A stretch of 12,514 nucleotides of DNA from Candidatus Atribacter alterifermentans (GTDB lineage Bacteria > Atribacterota > Atribacteria > Atribacterales > Atribacteraceae): NCBI GenBank assembly GCA_012517635.1, contig JAAYUP010000283.1, positions 1-12,514 on the forward strand. The letters are read 5' to 3'. Positions 1 to 6,239 of this stretch are shown piece by piece. Both the position numbers and the translations under genes were made by a program. The notes beneath the pieces were generated by a model. The model was given only the letters and a program-made list of their open reading frames with translations. It searched no databases and was not told the DNA's origin. The stretch's first letter is position 1, and every line of letters begins with the position of its first letter.

Positions 1-62
1 AAAAATACAATCACTAGAATTAATATAATGATTGCCGGTACCAAGTATCCGGTAATATCCAT
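1..62 (-). CDS. floA: Flotillin-like protein FloA, N-terminal fragment (runs off window)
   Basis: A reading frame opens with ATG at 62-60 on the minus strand, four bases after the nfeD stop codon, and stays open to the window edge. The 20 visible residues begin MDITGYLVPA and continue as a purely hydrophobic Ile/Leu/Val segment, which matches the short N-terminal membrane hairpin of FloA/YqfA proteins. A purine-rich Shine-Dalgarno (GAGTGAGGTG) lies inside the 3' end of nfeD at suitable spacing. The nfeD-floA pair is a well-known conserved operon; FloA organises membrane microdomains. The identity rests on this synteny and the N-terminal pattern, since the SPFH domain itself lies outside the window. 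Confidence 0.72.
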   Translation of the reverse strand, partial: MDITGYLVPAIIILILVIVF

Positions 63-66
63 AAAT

Positions 67-1470
67 TTACACCTCACTCTTAATTTGGACTATGATTCTG
101 TTCCCATGTACCTCGTCAACAGTTACTTCTTTGCCCGGTTCGATAAATTCGCCACGAGTCACTACGTCATATCGTTTCCCTTCGATTTCAACAATACCCG
201 CCGGTCGGAGTACCGTTTTGGTTATACCTTTTTTCCCTATTAAACTTTGATAATTTAATATTTTTTCTTCGGGAATTTCTTTTTCCTGATCCTTTTTATG
301 TAATCCTAGTTTTTCCCAGATTGGGTTATTTGGCAAAAAGAAAAGCAAGATTAAAAAAATTCCTCCCATTATAGCTATATAAAATAACAATTGACTAAAA
401 GCAACTTCCCAGAATAGAATGCTGGTAGTCCTTAAAACCATATAGAGAGAAATCACTAAAGCACCAATACCGGTAATGCCGGTTACGCCAAAACCTGGAA
501 TAACTAGTAATTCCAAGATCAATAAGAGTATCCCAACCACAAAAAGCATTAGTGGTTCCCACCCGGCAAGACCGGCAACATATCTCCCACCAAAAAAGAG
601 AAGTAAAGCAATGATTCCAGCTATGCCTGGAAAGCCAAAACCTGGAGTCATTATTTCTAAAAATATGCCTCCAAAAGCAATAAGGAGTAAAATTGGAATT
701 ATCGTGGGATGGGTTAAAATCCGAGCTAAAGTTTCCGACCAGGAAGGAGATGGTGTAACAACAACCGGATCTTCTAATCCCAATGCCTTAAACACTTCTT
801 GCTGGTTTTGAGCCAGATGATCGGCAGCTCCTCTTTCTAAGGCAGTTGCTGCCGTCAGGGTTAACAATTCCCCTTTTTCTTTTAAACCTTCTATTTCTAC
901 GTTTCGATCCACCATTGCGGCGAATAGCTGAGGGTCGCGATTACGAGCTTCCGCTAAAGCTTCAATTTGCCCCCGAATTGCTGAAACAGTTTTGGGATCA
1001 GGCGGGGTTTCTGCGGTCTCCTGACCTGTTCTCGGTTCAGCAGCTCCCATGGTTCCATCCGGTACTATGATAATCTCTTGACAGGAAAGCGCCAAAAAGA
1101 CTCCTGCCGACCAAGCTTTGGAATTAATGAAAGCTACAGTTTTCATTGGAGCTTGCATGATCAGGTCTTTCATAAAGAGCATAGCATCAACCCGTCCCCC
1201 GAAAGTATCAATTTCGAATACCACGATCTCGGCACCTTGTTTTTCAGCTTCTAATAGAGACCTCTTGGCAAAGCTGGCCAGGCCCCATTCCACAGCTCCA
1301 AAGTCAGGGATATCCTTAAGCGGCACCCAAAAAACCACTGGCCTTTCTGCAGAATAAGAGGACAAAGAAAGGGACAAAACAAACAGAATCAAGATTATAA
1401 AATAATACAATATCCGTATTGTTTCTCGATGAATATGTTTTTCTTTCATACTCAATAAAGCAATTTTCAT
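67..1470 (-). CDS. nfeD: NfeD family membrane-bound ClpP-class serine protease
   Basis: A 467-residue, full-length long-form NfeD protein. Residues 18-40 form a signal or anchor segment. Residues 44-230 are the ClpP-like protease domain, with DTFGGRVDAM at 88-97 and the nucleophile motif SAG at 121-123. The expected general-base lysine is K160, in the PDPKTVSAIRG stretch; in the archaeal homologue PH1510-N the catalytic pair is a Ser/Lys dyad. Several membrane segments follow at about 255-380. The C-terminal 65 residues (about 405-462, IGKKGITKTVLRPAGIVEI) are the OB-fold NfeD domain. The family cleaves stomatin-type partners at the membrane, in line with floA immediately downstream. The start at 1470 has AAAGGA ten bases upstream; the in-frame ATG at 1449 has no comparable site. 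Confidence 0.93.
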   Translation of the reverse strand: MKIALLSMKEKHIHRETIRILYYFIILILFVLSLSLSSYSAERPVVFWVPLKDIPDFGAVEWGLASFAKRSLLEAEKQGAEIVVFEIDTFGGRVDAMLFMKDLIMQAPMKTVAFINSKAWSAGVFLALSCQEIIIVPDGTMGAAEPRTGQETAETPPDPKTVSAIRGQIEALAEARNRDPQLFAAMVDRNVEIEGLKEKGELLTLTAATALERGAADHLAQNQQEVFKALGLEDPVVVTPSPSWSETLARILTHPTIIPILLLIAFGGIFLEIMTPGFGFPGIAGIIALLLFFGGRYVAGLAGWEPLMLFVVGILLLILELLVIPGFGVTGITGIGALVISLYMVLRTTSILFWEVAFSQLLFYIAIMGGIFLILLFFLPNNPIWEKLGLHKKDQEKEIPEEKILNYQSLIGKKGITKTVLRPAGIVEIEGKRYDVVTRGEFIEPGKEVTVDEVHGNRIIVQIKSEV

Positions 1471-1706
1471 TTAATAATATTCCTTTAACTTGTTTTTTAA
1501 TCAGACGATCCTATTATTTAATAACTATTTTTTATATATGATACCTTTTCTATTCATTTTACTAAAATTGAATTCAATGAAAAAATTATACCTTTCGAAG
1601 AAGATTACCGTCTTTATTTAGATCAACTTTCCTGTCATCAATGAATTATAACTCGTAATTATTAAAACTTTTTCTGGATAAATCCCTATTCTCTATCTGA
1701 ATCATT

Positions 1707-1744
1707 CATTACGAGGGGTGTCCTGTACAACGCGTAGCAATCTC
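1707..1744 (+). repeat. Degenerate interspersed repeat, copy 1
   Basis: The stretch begins CATTACGAGGGG and ends GCAATCTC. It aligns with 8977-9008, which begins CATTGCGAGAAG and ends GGCATTCTC. Both share the order CATT-CGAG, then ACG, then GCA-TCTC, and so look like diverged copies of one dispersed non-coding repeat. The middle differs in length. The alignment was made by eye. Confidence 0.4.
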
Positions 1745-1759
1745 ATTTAACCAACTTGT

Positions 1760-1926
1760 CATTCAGGCTGTGTCATAATGATTCTGTAAATTATTTACCC
1801 CCACTTATACGAATATTTTACGGTCATATTGGAAATAGAGAACCCAAAATTAAGGATATGTGTTATGTGTCCCCCCCTTTTAAGCTATACTTGGTGTAAG
1901 AAAGGAATTGTGACACAGTCTGAATG
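1760..1926. mobile_element. MITE-like element or giant hairpin with 20-nt terminal inverted repeats
   Basis: The left end (1760-1779, CATTCAGGCTGTGTCA...) and the reverse complement of the right end (1907-1926, CATTCAGACTGTGTCA...) match at 18 of 20 positions. Both mismatches become G-U wobbles in RNA, so a transcript would pair over all 20 positions. The 167-bp span has no plausible coding sequence. Short length, imperfect terminal inverted repeats ending at defined points, and an intergenic site fit a MITE derived from a transposon with CTGTGTCA-type ends. No flanking target-site duplication is visible (left flank ACTTGT, right flank CAGAAA), so transposition is inferred, not shown. A large RNA hairpin is the alternative. 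Confidence 0.55.
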
Positions 1927-2008
1927 CAGAAAGGCAGTCTATCCCATTTCTTGTCTGTTTTTTGTGATATATTTTATTCTTTATTCAGCCTGCTCAATAT
2001 GCTATTTC

Positions 2009-2014
2009 TATACT
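2009..2014 (+). promoter_or_regulatory. Candidate -10 box for the riboswitch transcript
   Basis: TATACT lies about 40 nt upstream of the first aptamer helix, so a start near 2021 would include the whole aptamer. No good -35 hexamer is seen 16-18 nt upstream (CAGCCT at 17 nt). The call depends on position and the -10 match alone. Confidence 0.3.
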
Positions 2015-2053
2015 AAAGAAAATTTCTTTTTTGCCGATAATAAAGTAAATGAT

Positions 2054-2149
2054 TGGGTACATGAAAAGGCAAACTTTCCCAAAGGAAAAGGCGCAAAGCT
2101 ACGAGCCTAAAGCGTTAATATGCCATGGCAGTCGAGCCGCCAAAACCCA
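2054..2149 (+). promoter_or_regulatory. Cyclic di-GMP-I riboswitch aptamer (GEMM-I)
   Basis: The GEMM-I consensus is recognisable in order: AAAAGGCAAAC (2064-2074), a short P2 hairpin, GGCGCAAAGCTACGAGCCTAA (2090-2110, core GCGCAAAGC and the tetraloop-receptor-like CCTAA), then TATGCCATGGCAGTCGAGCCGCC at 2119-2141. Helices seen: P1 TGGGT (2054-2058) with ACCCA (2145-2149); P2 TTTCC (2075-2079) with GGAAA (2084-2088) plus a bulged A; P3 base GCTA (2098-2101) with TGGC (2126-2129). The P2 loop is CAAA rather than the usual GAAA. By eye-alignment to Vc2, the position that separates c-di-GMP from 3',3'-cGAMP sensing is G (2068), favouring c-di-GMP. The next gene downstream is the cupin at 2224. 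Confidence 0.88.
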
Positions 2150-2179
2150 CCCATTATGAGAATTGATAATTTGTAGAAC

Positions 2180-2232
2180 ACGAACCATTCCCATAGGAAA
2201 GTTTCCCAAGGAGGTTTTATGAAATGGTTCGT
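2180..2232 (+). promoter_or_regulatory. Start-codon-sequestering hairpin (predicted riboswitch expression platform)
   Basis: ACGAACCATT (2180-2189) is the perfect complement of AATGGTTCGT (2223-2232), which contains the ATG of the cupin gene (2224-2226). The 10-bp helix would hold the Shine-Dalgarno AAGGAGG (2208-2214) in a 33-nt loop and bury the start codon. In that loop, GGAAAGTTT (2196-2204) is also perfectly complementary to aptamer bases 2071-2079 (the CAAAC strand and 5' side of P2). No poly-U intrinsic terminator is seen between aptamer and gene, so control of translation is more likely than attenuation. The pairings are read from the sequence; the switching is inferred. Confidence 0.55.
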
Positions 2233-2826
2233 AAAAATAGGAATGCAATTCCCACAAAAAGAAATTTAAAAAAACAAAGGGATCAAAATAATTTTAATGG
2301 GACGAAAACCATCCATTTTTTATCAAATAGTTTTTTTCTACCTGAAGAACAATCCACCTCTACAAATCCATTCTATCTGAAAGAAAACGAAAAAAGTAAT
2401 TTATCGGTTTGTCTTGAAAATGAAGTAAACCTGCGTAATAAAAATGAATTTCCTGAAGATTCTGCACAAAAAGAACCGACTCAAATTGAAAAACCATGGG
2501 GATATTATGTCATTATCGACCAGGGACCTCACTACAAGGTTAAAAAAATTGTTGTTTATCCTGGTTACCGTTTAAGCCTACAAATGCACTACCATCGCAA
2601 TGAGTACTGGTTGGTAGTCAAAGGAGAAGCATTGGTCACCGTTGGAGAGCAAACCTTCTTTTTAGATCCGAATCAGAGCACCTATATTCCCATGCAAACC
2701 TTCCACCGAGTAGAAAATCGAAGTAATGAACCTCTGGAAATAATTGAGGTCCAAAACGGAAATTGTATCTCTGAAGAAGATATTATTCGCATTGAAGACG
2801 ATTTTAACCGGAGTGAAATTATCTGA
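2224..2826 (+). CDS. Mannose-6-phosphate isomerase-type cupin with N-terminal extension
   Basis: A 200-residue protein. Residues 88-196 are a type II phosphomannose isomerase cupin: PWGYY (91-95), HYKVKKIVVYPG, then LQMHYHRNEYW with metal ligands H122, H124 and E127, the later histidine H161 (FHRVEN), and IIEVQNG ending the barrel. This is the same domain as the C-terminal half of bifunctional ManC/AlgA, interconverting fructose-6-P and mannose-6-P. Residues 1-86 are basic, Asn/Lys-rich and match no domain I recognise; no internal Met occurs before the cupin. The start is fixed by AAGGAGG nine bases upstream. The gene lies directly under the GEMM-I aptamer, so c-di-GMP control is likely. It converges with the guanylyltransferase, stops 21 bp apart. 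Confidence 0.88.
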   Translation: MVRKNRNAIPTKRNLKKQRDQNNFNGTKTIHFLSNSFFLPEEQSTSTNPFYLKENEKSNLSVCLENEVNLRNKNEFPEDSAQKEPTQIEKPWGYYVIIDQGPHYKVKKIVVYPGYRLSLQMHYHRNEYWLVVKGEALVTVGEQTFFLDPNQSTYIPMQTFHRVENRSNEPLEIIEVQNGNCISEEDIIRIEDDFNRSEII

Positions 2827-2847
2827 TTATTAACTGTACATAATAAA

Positions 2848-3915
2848 TTAAATAAGATTATGAAACTCATCGCTTCTTTTCAGCTCCTGTATTAATTCTT
2901 TCATCTTTTGGTCAAAGCTTTTAGGCATCACTAAAACGGCAGTATCGGTTTCAACAATAATCAAGTCATTTACTCCAAAGGTTATGATTGGCTTCTTGCA
3001 GTAAATAATATTATGATAACTTTGCAAGCCAAAATGAGGACCGAGAGATAGGTTTTTTGATTTATCTACAGGAAATACTTTTTCCAGCACTGACCAGGAA
3101 CCAATGTCATTCCATCGAAAAGAAGCAGGAATCACCAGCACTCTCTTTGATTTTTCCATAATACCATAATCGATGGAAATTGATGGAAGCGTATTAAATA
3201 CCTGAGATTTTACAGTTTCTAATTCGGGCGTTCCCCAATAACGTTGTATGGTTTTAAGGCTTTGATAAAGATCTGACATGTGGGTCGCAATTTCTTCCAA
3301 TATGGTTTGAGCTTTCCAAATGAATATTCCACTGTTCCAGAGATAGGTAGGGTTAGAAAAAAAATAATTTGCTTTTTCAATATCCGGCTTCTCGATAAAC
3401 TCTAGTACCTGACAAGCTTTTATGTCCTGCTTGCAAAATTTCTCATCTCCATAGTGAATATAACCATAACCAGTGTGCGCTTCATTTGGCGTTATTCCTA
3501 TAGTAATGAGATAATCTTGCATTGCAACTTCACAACCAAAATCAACAATTTCACAGAATCGTTCTTCATCAAAAACCAGGTGATCAGAAGGAATTACAAT
3601 CATGGCTTCGTCGGGGTTTTCATGAGCTATTGTGAGAGCACCTAATCCAATGCAGGGAGCAGTATTTCTCCCAACTGGTTCAAATATGATATTTTTTTCT
3701 AACAAAAAAGGAACTTCCTTTAAGATTTCGGATTTAAAATTTTCCTGGGTTACAACATAAATGCCATTCTCCCCCACCAAAGGAAGAATTCGATCAACTG
3801 TCATCTGAAAAAATGTTTTGTTCATTAAAGCTGCAAATTGTTTCGGTTTTTTTGAAACACTTAACGGCCAGAGACGTTCACCTTTTCCGCCTGCCATTAT
3901 GAGGGCGATTGGCAT
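2848..3915 (-). CDS. manC: Mannose-1-phosphate guanylyltransferase (GDP-mannose pyrophosphorylase)
   Basis: A 355-residue nucleotidyltransferase making GDP-mannose from GTP and mannose-1-phosphate. Visible motifs: the signature LIMAGGKGERLWPLS at 5-19, KKPKQF (22-27), FEPVGRNTAPCIG (78-90), VIPSDHLV (107-114), FIEKPD (173-178), YLWNSGIF (191-198), SIDYGIME (247-254) and RWNDIGSW (267-274). The usual fused isomerase cupin is absent; a matching cupin is encoded by the convergent gene at 2224. The chosen ATG (3915-3913) has GGAG nine bases upstream. An in-frame ATG at 3930 would place that site inside the coding region and add five atypical residues. A sigma70-type promoter lies just upstream, so this gene is transcribed independently of the riboswitch transcript. 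Confidence 0.93.
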   Translation of the reverse strand: MPIALIMAGGKGERLWPLSVSKKPKQFAALMNKTFFQMTVDRILPLVGENGIYVVTQENFKSEILKEVPFLLEKNIIFEPVGRNTAPCIGLGALTIAHENPDEAMIVIPSDHLVFDEERFCEIVDFGCEVAMQDYLITIGITPNEAHTGYGYIHYGDEKFCKQDIKACQVLEFIEKPDIEKANYFFSNPTYLWNSGIFIWKAQTILEEIATHMSDLYQSLKTIQRYWGTPELETVKSQVFNTLPSISIDYGIMEKSKRVLVIPASFRWNDIGSWSVLEKVFPVDKSKNLSLGPHFGLQSYHNIIYCKKPIITFGVNDLIIVETDTAVLVMPKSFDQKMKELIQELKRSDEFHNLI

Positions 3916-3954
3916 GAGTATCATCTCCATTTACCATCGTGAAATAATAATCAT

Positions 3955-3982
3955 ATTATATCTTTCCCCCGCAAACTGTCGA
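3955..3982 (-). promoter_or_regulatory. Sigma70-type promoter for the guanylyltransferase gene
   Basis: On the minus strand, TCGACA (3982-3977) is followed by a 16-nt spacer and a perfect TATAAT (3960-3955). The -35 matches TTGACA at five of six positions. A start near 3948 would leave a leader of about 33 nt. Confidence 0.55.
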
Positions 3983-4019
3983 TTCATTTCTTAATAATAA
4001 TTTATACATGACAGTTACC

Positions 4020-4025
4020 TATAAT
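4020..4025 (+). promoter_or_regulatory. Candidate -10 box for the glycosyltransferase operon
   Basis: A perfect TATAAT about 47 nt upstream of the first gene of the row. No good -35 is seen at 16-18 nt. A 6-bp hairpin (CACCAT 4032-4037 with ATGGTG 4052-4057) would form in the leader just before the GGGAGG ribosome binding site at 4060-4065. Confidence 0.4.
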
Positions 4026-4071
4026 AAAATTCACCATTCGTCCGATAAACTATGGTGTAGGGAGGTAAAAA

Positions 4072-4383
4072 ATGAAAACATTCTTTTTAGTGGTGTTGCT
4101 TGTACTTACAACAAATACTATCAGTTTTGCTTTGGTGAATTTGGAATTAAACTATCCACAAAATAAATCGGACACTCTTTTTTTGAAAAACCAGGGTTTC
4201 GTCCAAGAATCATCTAAAATCATGATGAGTGGATTCAATTTTTATTCATCCTCTGGAAACATACCAAATAGAAATTTTTATCAACGCTACCGAATCCACC
4301 TCTTAGCCTTTTCTCTCATTCTAATAGGAATCTTCTTTGGAGCTTTTTATCCAAGAATGACTCAACCCCCAATAAAAAAATGA
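4072..4383 (+). CDS. Small membrane protein of unknown function, coupled to the MshEN-GT2 synthase
   Basis: A 103-residue protein that I do not recognise. Residues 1-21 look like a signal peptide or signal anchor (MKTFFLVVLLVLTTNTISFA). Residues 22-73 are polar and Asn/Ser-rich and would lie outside the membrane. Residues 75-92 (LLAFSLILIGIFFGAFYP) form a clear membrane helix, followed by a short basic cytoplasmic tail. A strong site (GGGAGG) precedes the ATG. The stop overlaps the start of the next gene as ATGA, which implies translational coupling and probably a 1:1 partner. By position it could be a small accessory subunit of the synthase, comparable in role to PgaD-type partners, but no sequence similarity supports that. 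Confidence 0.75.
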   Translation: MKTFFLVVLLVLTTNTISFALVNLELNYPQNKSDTLFLKNQGFVQESSKIMMSGFNFYSSSGNIPNRNFYQRYRIHLLAFSLILIGIFFGAFYPRMTQPPIKK

Positions 4384-6239
4384 TCAACAAACCTCTTGGC
4401 GAAATATTAATTGAAAAAAATCTTATAACCAAAGAACAGTTGACTCAGGCTCTTGAACTTCAAAAGGAAACTGGAAGCCTTTTAGGAGAGATTCTTGTTT
4501 CTCTTGGTTCAATAACCCCTTTACAGCTCTATCAAGTTATCACCCAACAAGGTCCTTTTGAATACGCTGGAGGGAATCTTCAACTTCTTGCCCAAGAAAT
4601 TGACCCGAAGTTGCTCTCGTTTTTCAATACCCAGGACTTTTTTCAGTTTTCTTTTTTCCCCTATCGCTCTAATCATGACGAAATCGAAATCCTGACTCCA
4701 AATCCCAACAATAGATCACTTCGACAGTTTTTAGAAAAAAGGTTTCCGGGAAAAAAGCTTACTCTTAAATTGATTACTCCTTACGAATTGGATTGGCTGG
4801 CTCATATCTTTTTTAAAGATAAATTTTTATTAGAAGCAACTTCCGGTCTTTTTTATCGTTCTCCAGAGGAATCAGCAATGAGAGTTTTTACTCCGATCCA
4901 ATGGATTAGCTTGGGTATTTTATGCGCCCTCATAATAATTGGTGTTTTTACTCTTCCTCACTTAACCTTCCTAATTTTATTGGGTTTAGCTAATCTTTTT
5001 TATGCTATCAATGTTATATTTCGATATGTGCTGAGTTCAGCTGGAGCAAAGCTTGACACAAATAGCTCATTATTCAAAAAAACTGATTATCAGCTTCTGC
5101 CCAGCGATCTTCCCATATATAGCATCTTGTTGCCTCTTTACCACGAACCACCAAGCGTGATTCGTCAACTGAAAACCGCTATTCAGAACCTAGACTACCC
5201 TCCGGAAAAGCTTGACGTCATATTCCTATTCGAAGAAGATGACCAGGAAACTTTGATTCATTGTAAAGCGGAAAGGCCACCCTATAATGTTCGTTTTGTT
5301 GTTGTTCCCGAAGGAATGCCTAAGACCAAGCCGCGAGCCTGCAATTTTGGTTTGGCTTTTGCCCGGGGTGAATTTCTCACCATTTATGACGCGGAAGATA
5401 TCCCCGAAAGAGATCAACTCAAAAAAGCAGTTGCTTATTTTCGTTCATCACCTCCTAATATTATATGTTTTCAAAATGCGCTCAATTTTTATAATGCCGA
5501 ACAAAATTTTCTCACTCGATTATTTACATTGGAATATTCTTATTGGTTTGATTATCTCCTTCCTGGTCTTTATTTGAACCATTTACCTGTTCCTTTAGGC
5601 GGAACATCAAATCATTTCCGTACCAAGATTCTACGAGATTTAGGAGGGTGGGATCCCTATAATGTCACTGAAGATGCTGATTTGGGTATGAGAGCGAGTT
5701 ATCGAGGATATCAGATTGGTATTCTTCCATCTACGACGTTTGAAGAAGCCAATAGCCAGGTAAAAAATTGGATTCGTCAACGTTCTCGATGGTTGAAAGG
5801 ATATCTGCAAACTTTTTTAGTTCATAATCGTCACCCTTTTCAGGTCATCCGGAATTCCGGGTGGAAAGGTTGGTTTACTCTCCAAGCGTTTATCGGTGGG
5901 ACCACGCTTGGACAAGCATTTTCTCTTATTTTATGGGTTCTCTTTTTTATCTGGCTTTTCAATCGGGGTGAATTTCTACAAAGCTATTTTTCCGGTCCTA
6001 TCCTATACTTAGGAGTTTTTAACCTTATCATTGGTAACTTTTTAGGGATTTATCTAAATATGTTAGCAGTTTTTAGACGAAGAAATGATAGACTCATTTT
6101 TTATTCACTTTTAAATCCTTTGTATTGGTGGCTTACCAGTATTGCTGCTTGGAAAGGTATTTTTCAGCTTTTTACCCGTCCTTTTTTCTGGGAAAAAACT
6201 ATCCATGGGTTGCAAGTTGAGGGAAAACCGGATGAGTAA
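4380..6239 (+). CDS. MshEN domain-family 2 glycosyltransferase fusion (putative c-di-GMP-responsive polysaccharide synthase)
   Basis: A 619-residue fusion. Residues 5-57 are a tandem MshEN motif: two 24-residue repeats, P5-Q28 (PLGEILIEKNLIT...ALELQ) and L34-Q57 (LLGEILVSLGSIT...VITQQ), with the five-residue spacer typical of the family. Residues 58-160 fit the rest of a T2SSE_N-type module. Two membrane helices (173-215) precede a cellulose-synthase-like GT2 domain: SILLPLYHEP (248-257), DAED (337-340), GGTSNHF (407-413), TED (430-432) and QRSRW (467-471). Three or four helices follow, with FWEKTIHGL (603-611) near the end. MshEN binds c-di-GMP in MshE and in NfrB, where it also accompanies a GT2. 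The Arg opening each repeat is P5 and L34 here, and one Gly is N14, so binding is unproven. Confidence 0.9.
   Translation: MINKPLGEILIEKNLITKEQLTQALELQKETGSLLGEILVSLGSITPLQLYQVITQQGPFEYAGGNLQLLAQEIDPKLLSFFNTQDFFQFSFFPYRSNHDEIEILTPNPNNRSLRQFLEKRFPGKKLTLKLITPYELDWLAHIFFKDKFLLEATSGLFYRSPEESAMRVFTPIQWISLGILCALIIIGVFTLPHLTFLILLGLANLFYAINVIFRYVLSSAGAKLDTNSSLFKKTDYQLLPSDLPIYSILLPLYHEPPSVIRQLKTAIQNLDYPPEKLDVIFLFEEDDQETLIHCKAERPPYNVRFVVVPEGMPKTKPRACNFGLAFARGEFLTIYDAEDIPERDQLKKAVAYFRSSPPNIICFQNALNFYNAEQNFLTRLFTLEYSYWFDYLLPGLYLNHLPVPLGGTSNHFRTKILRDLGGWDPYNVTEDADLGMRASYRGYQIGILPSTTFEEANSQVKNWIRQRSRWLKGYLQTFLVHNRHPFQVIRNSGWKGWFTLQAFIGGTTLGQAFSLILWVLFFIWLFNRGEFLQSYFSGPILYLGVFNLIIGNFLGIYLNMLAVFRRRNDRLIFYSLLNPLYWWLTSIAAWKGIFQLFTRPFFWEKTIHGLQVEGKPDE

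Noticed and set aside
476..811. Plus-strand open frame of 111 codons inside nfeD
   Set aside because: It is a shadow of the well-supported minus-strand nfeD frame; its Pro/Lys/Ser-rich product has no domain pattern.
1525..1644. A start-less open stretch ending EEDYRLYLDQLSCHQ between nfeD and the repeats
   Set aside because: It looks mildly protein-like, but there is no start, no ribosome site and no family I recognise. It is too short to call a gene remnant.
1829..2110. A 93-codon plus-strand open frame across the right half of the MITE-like element and into the aptamer
   Set aside because: It overlaps the inverted repeat and the GEMM-I core, has no ribosome site, and its product has no protein-like pattern.
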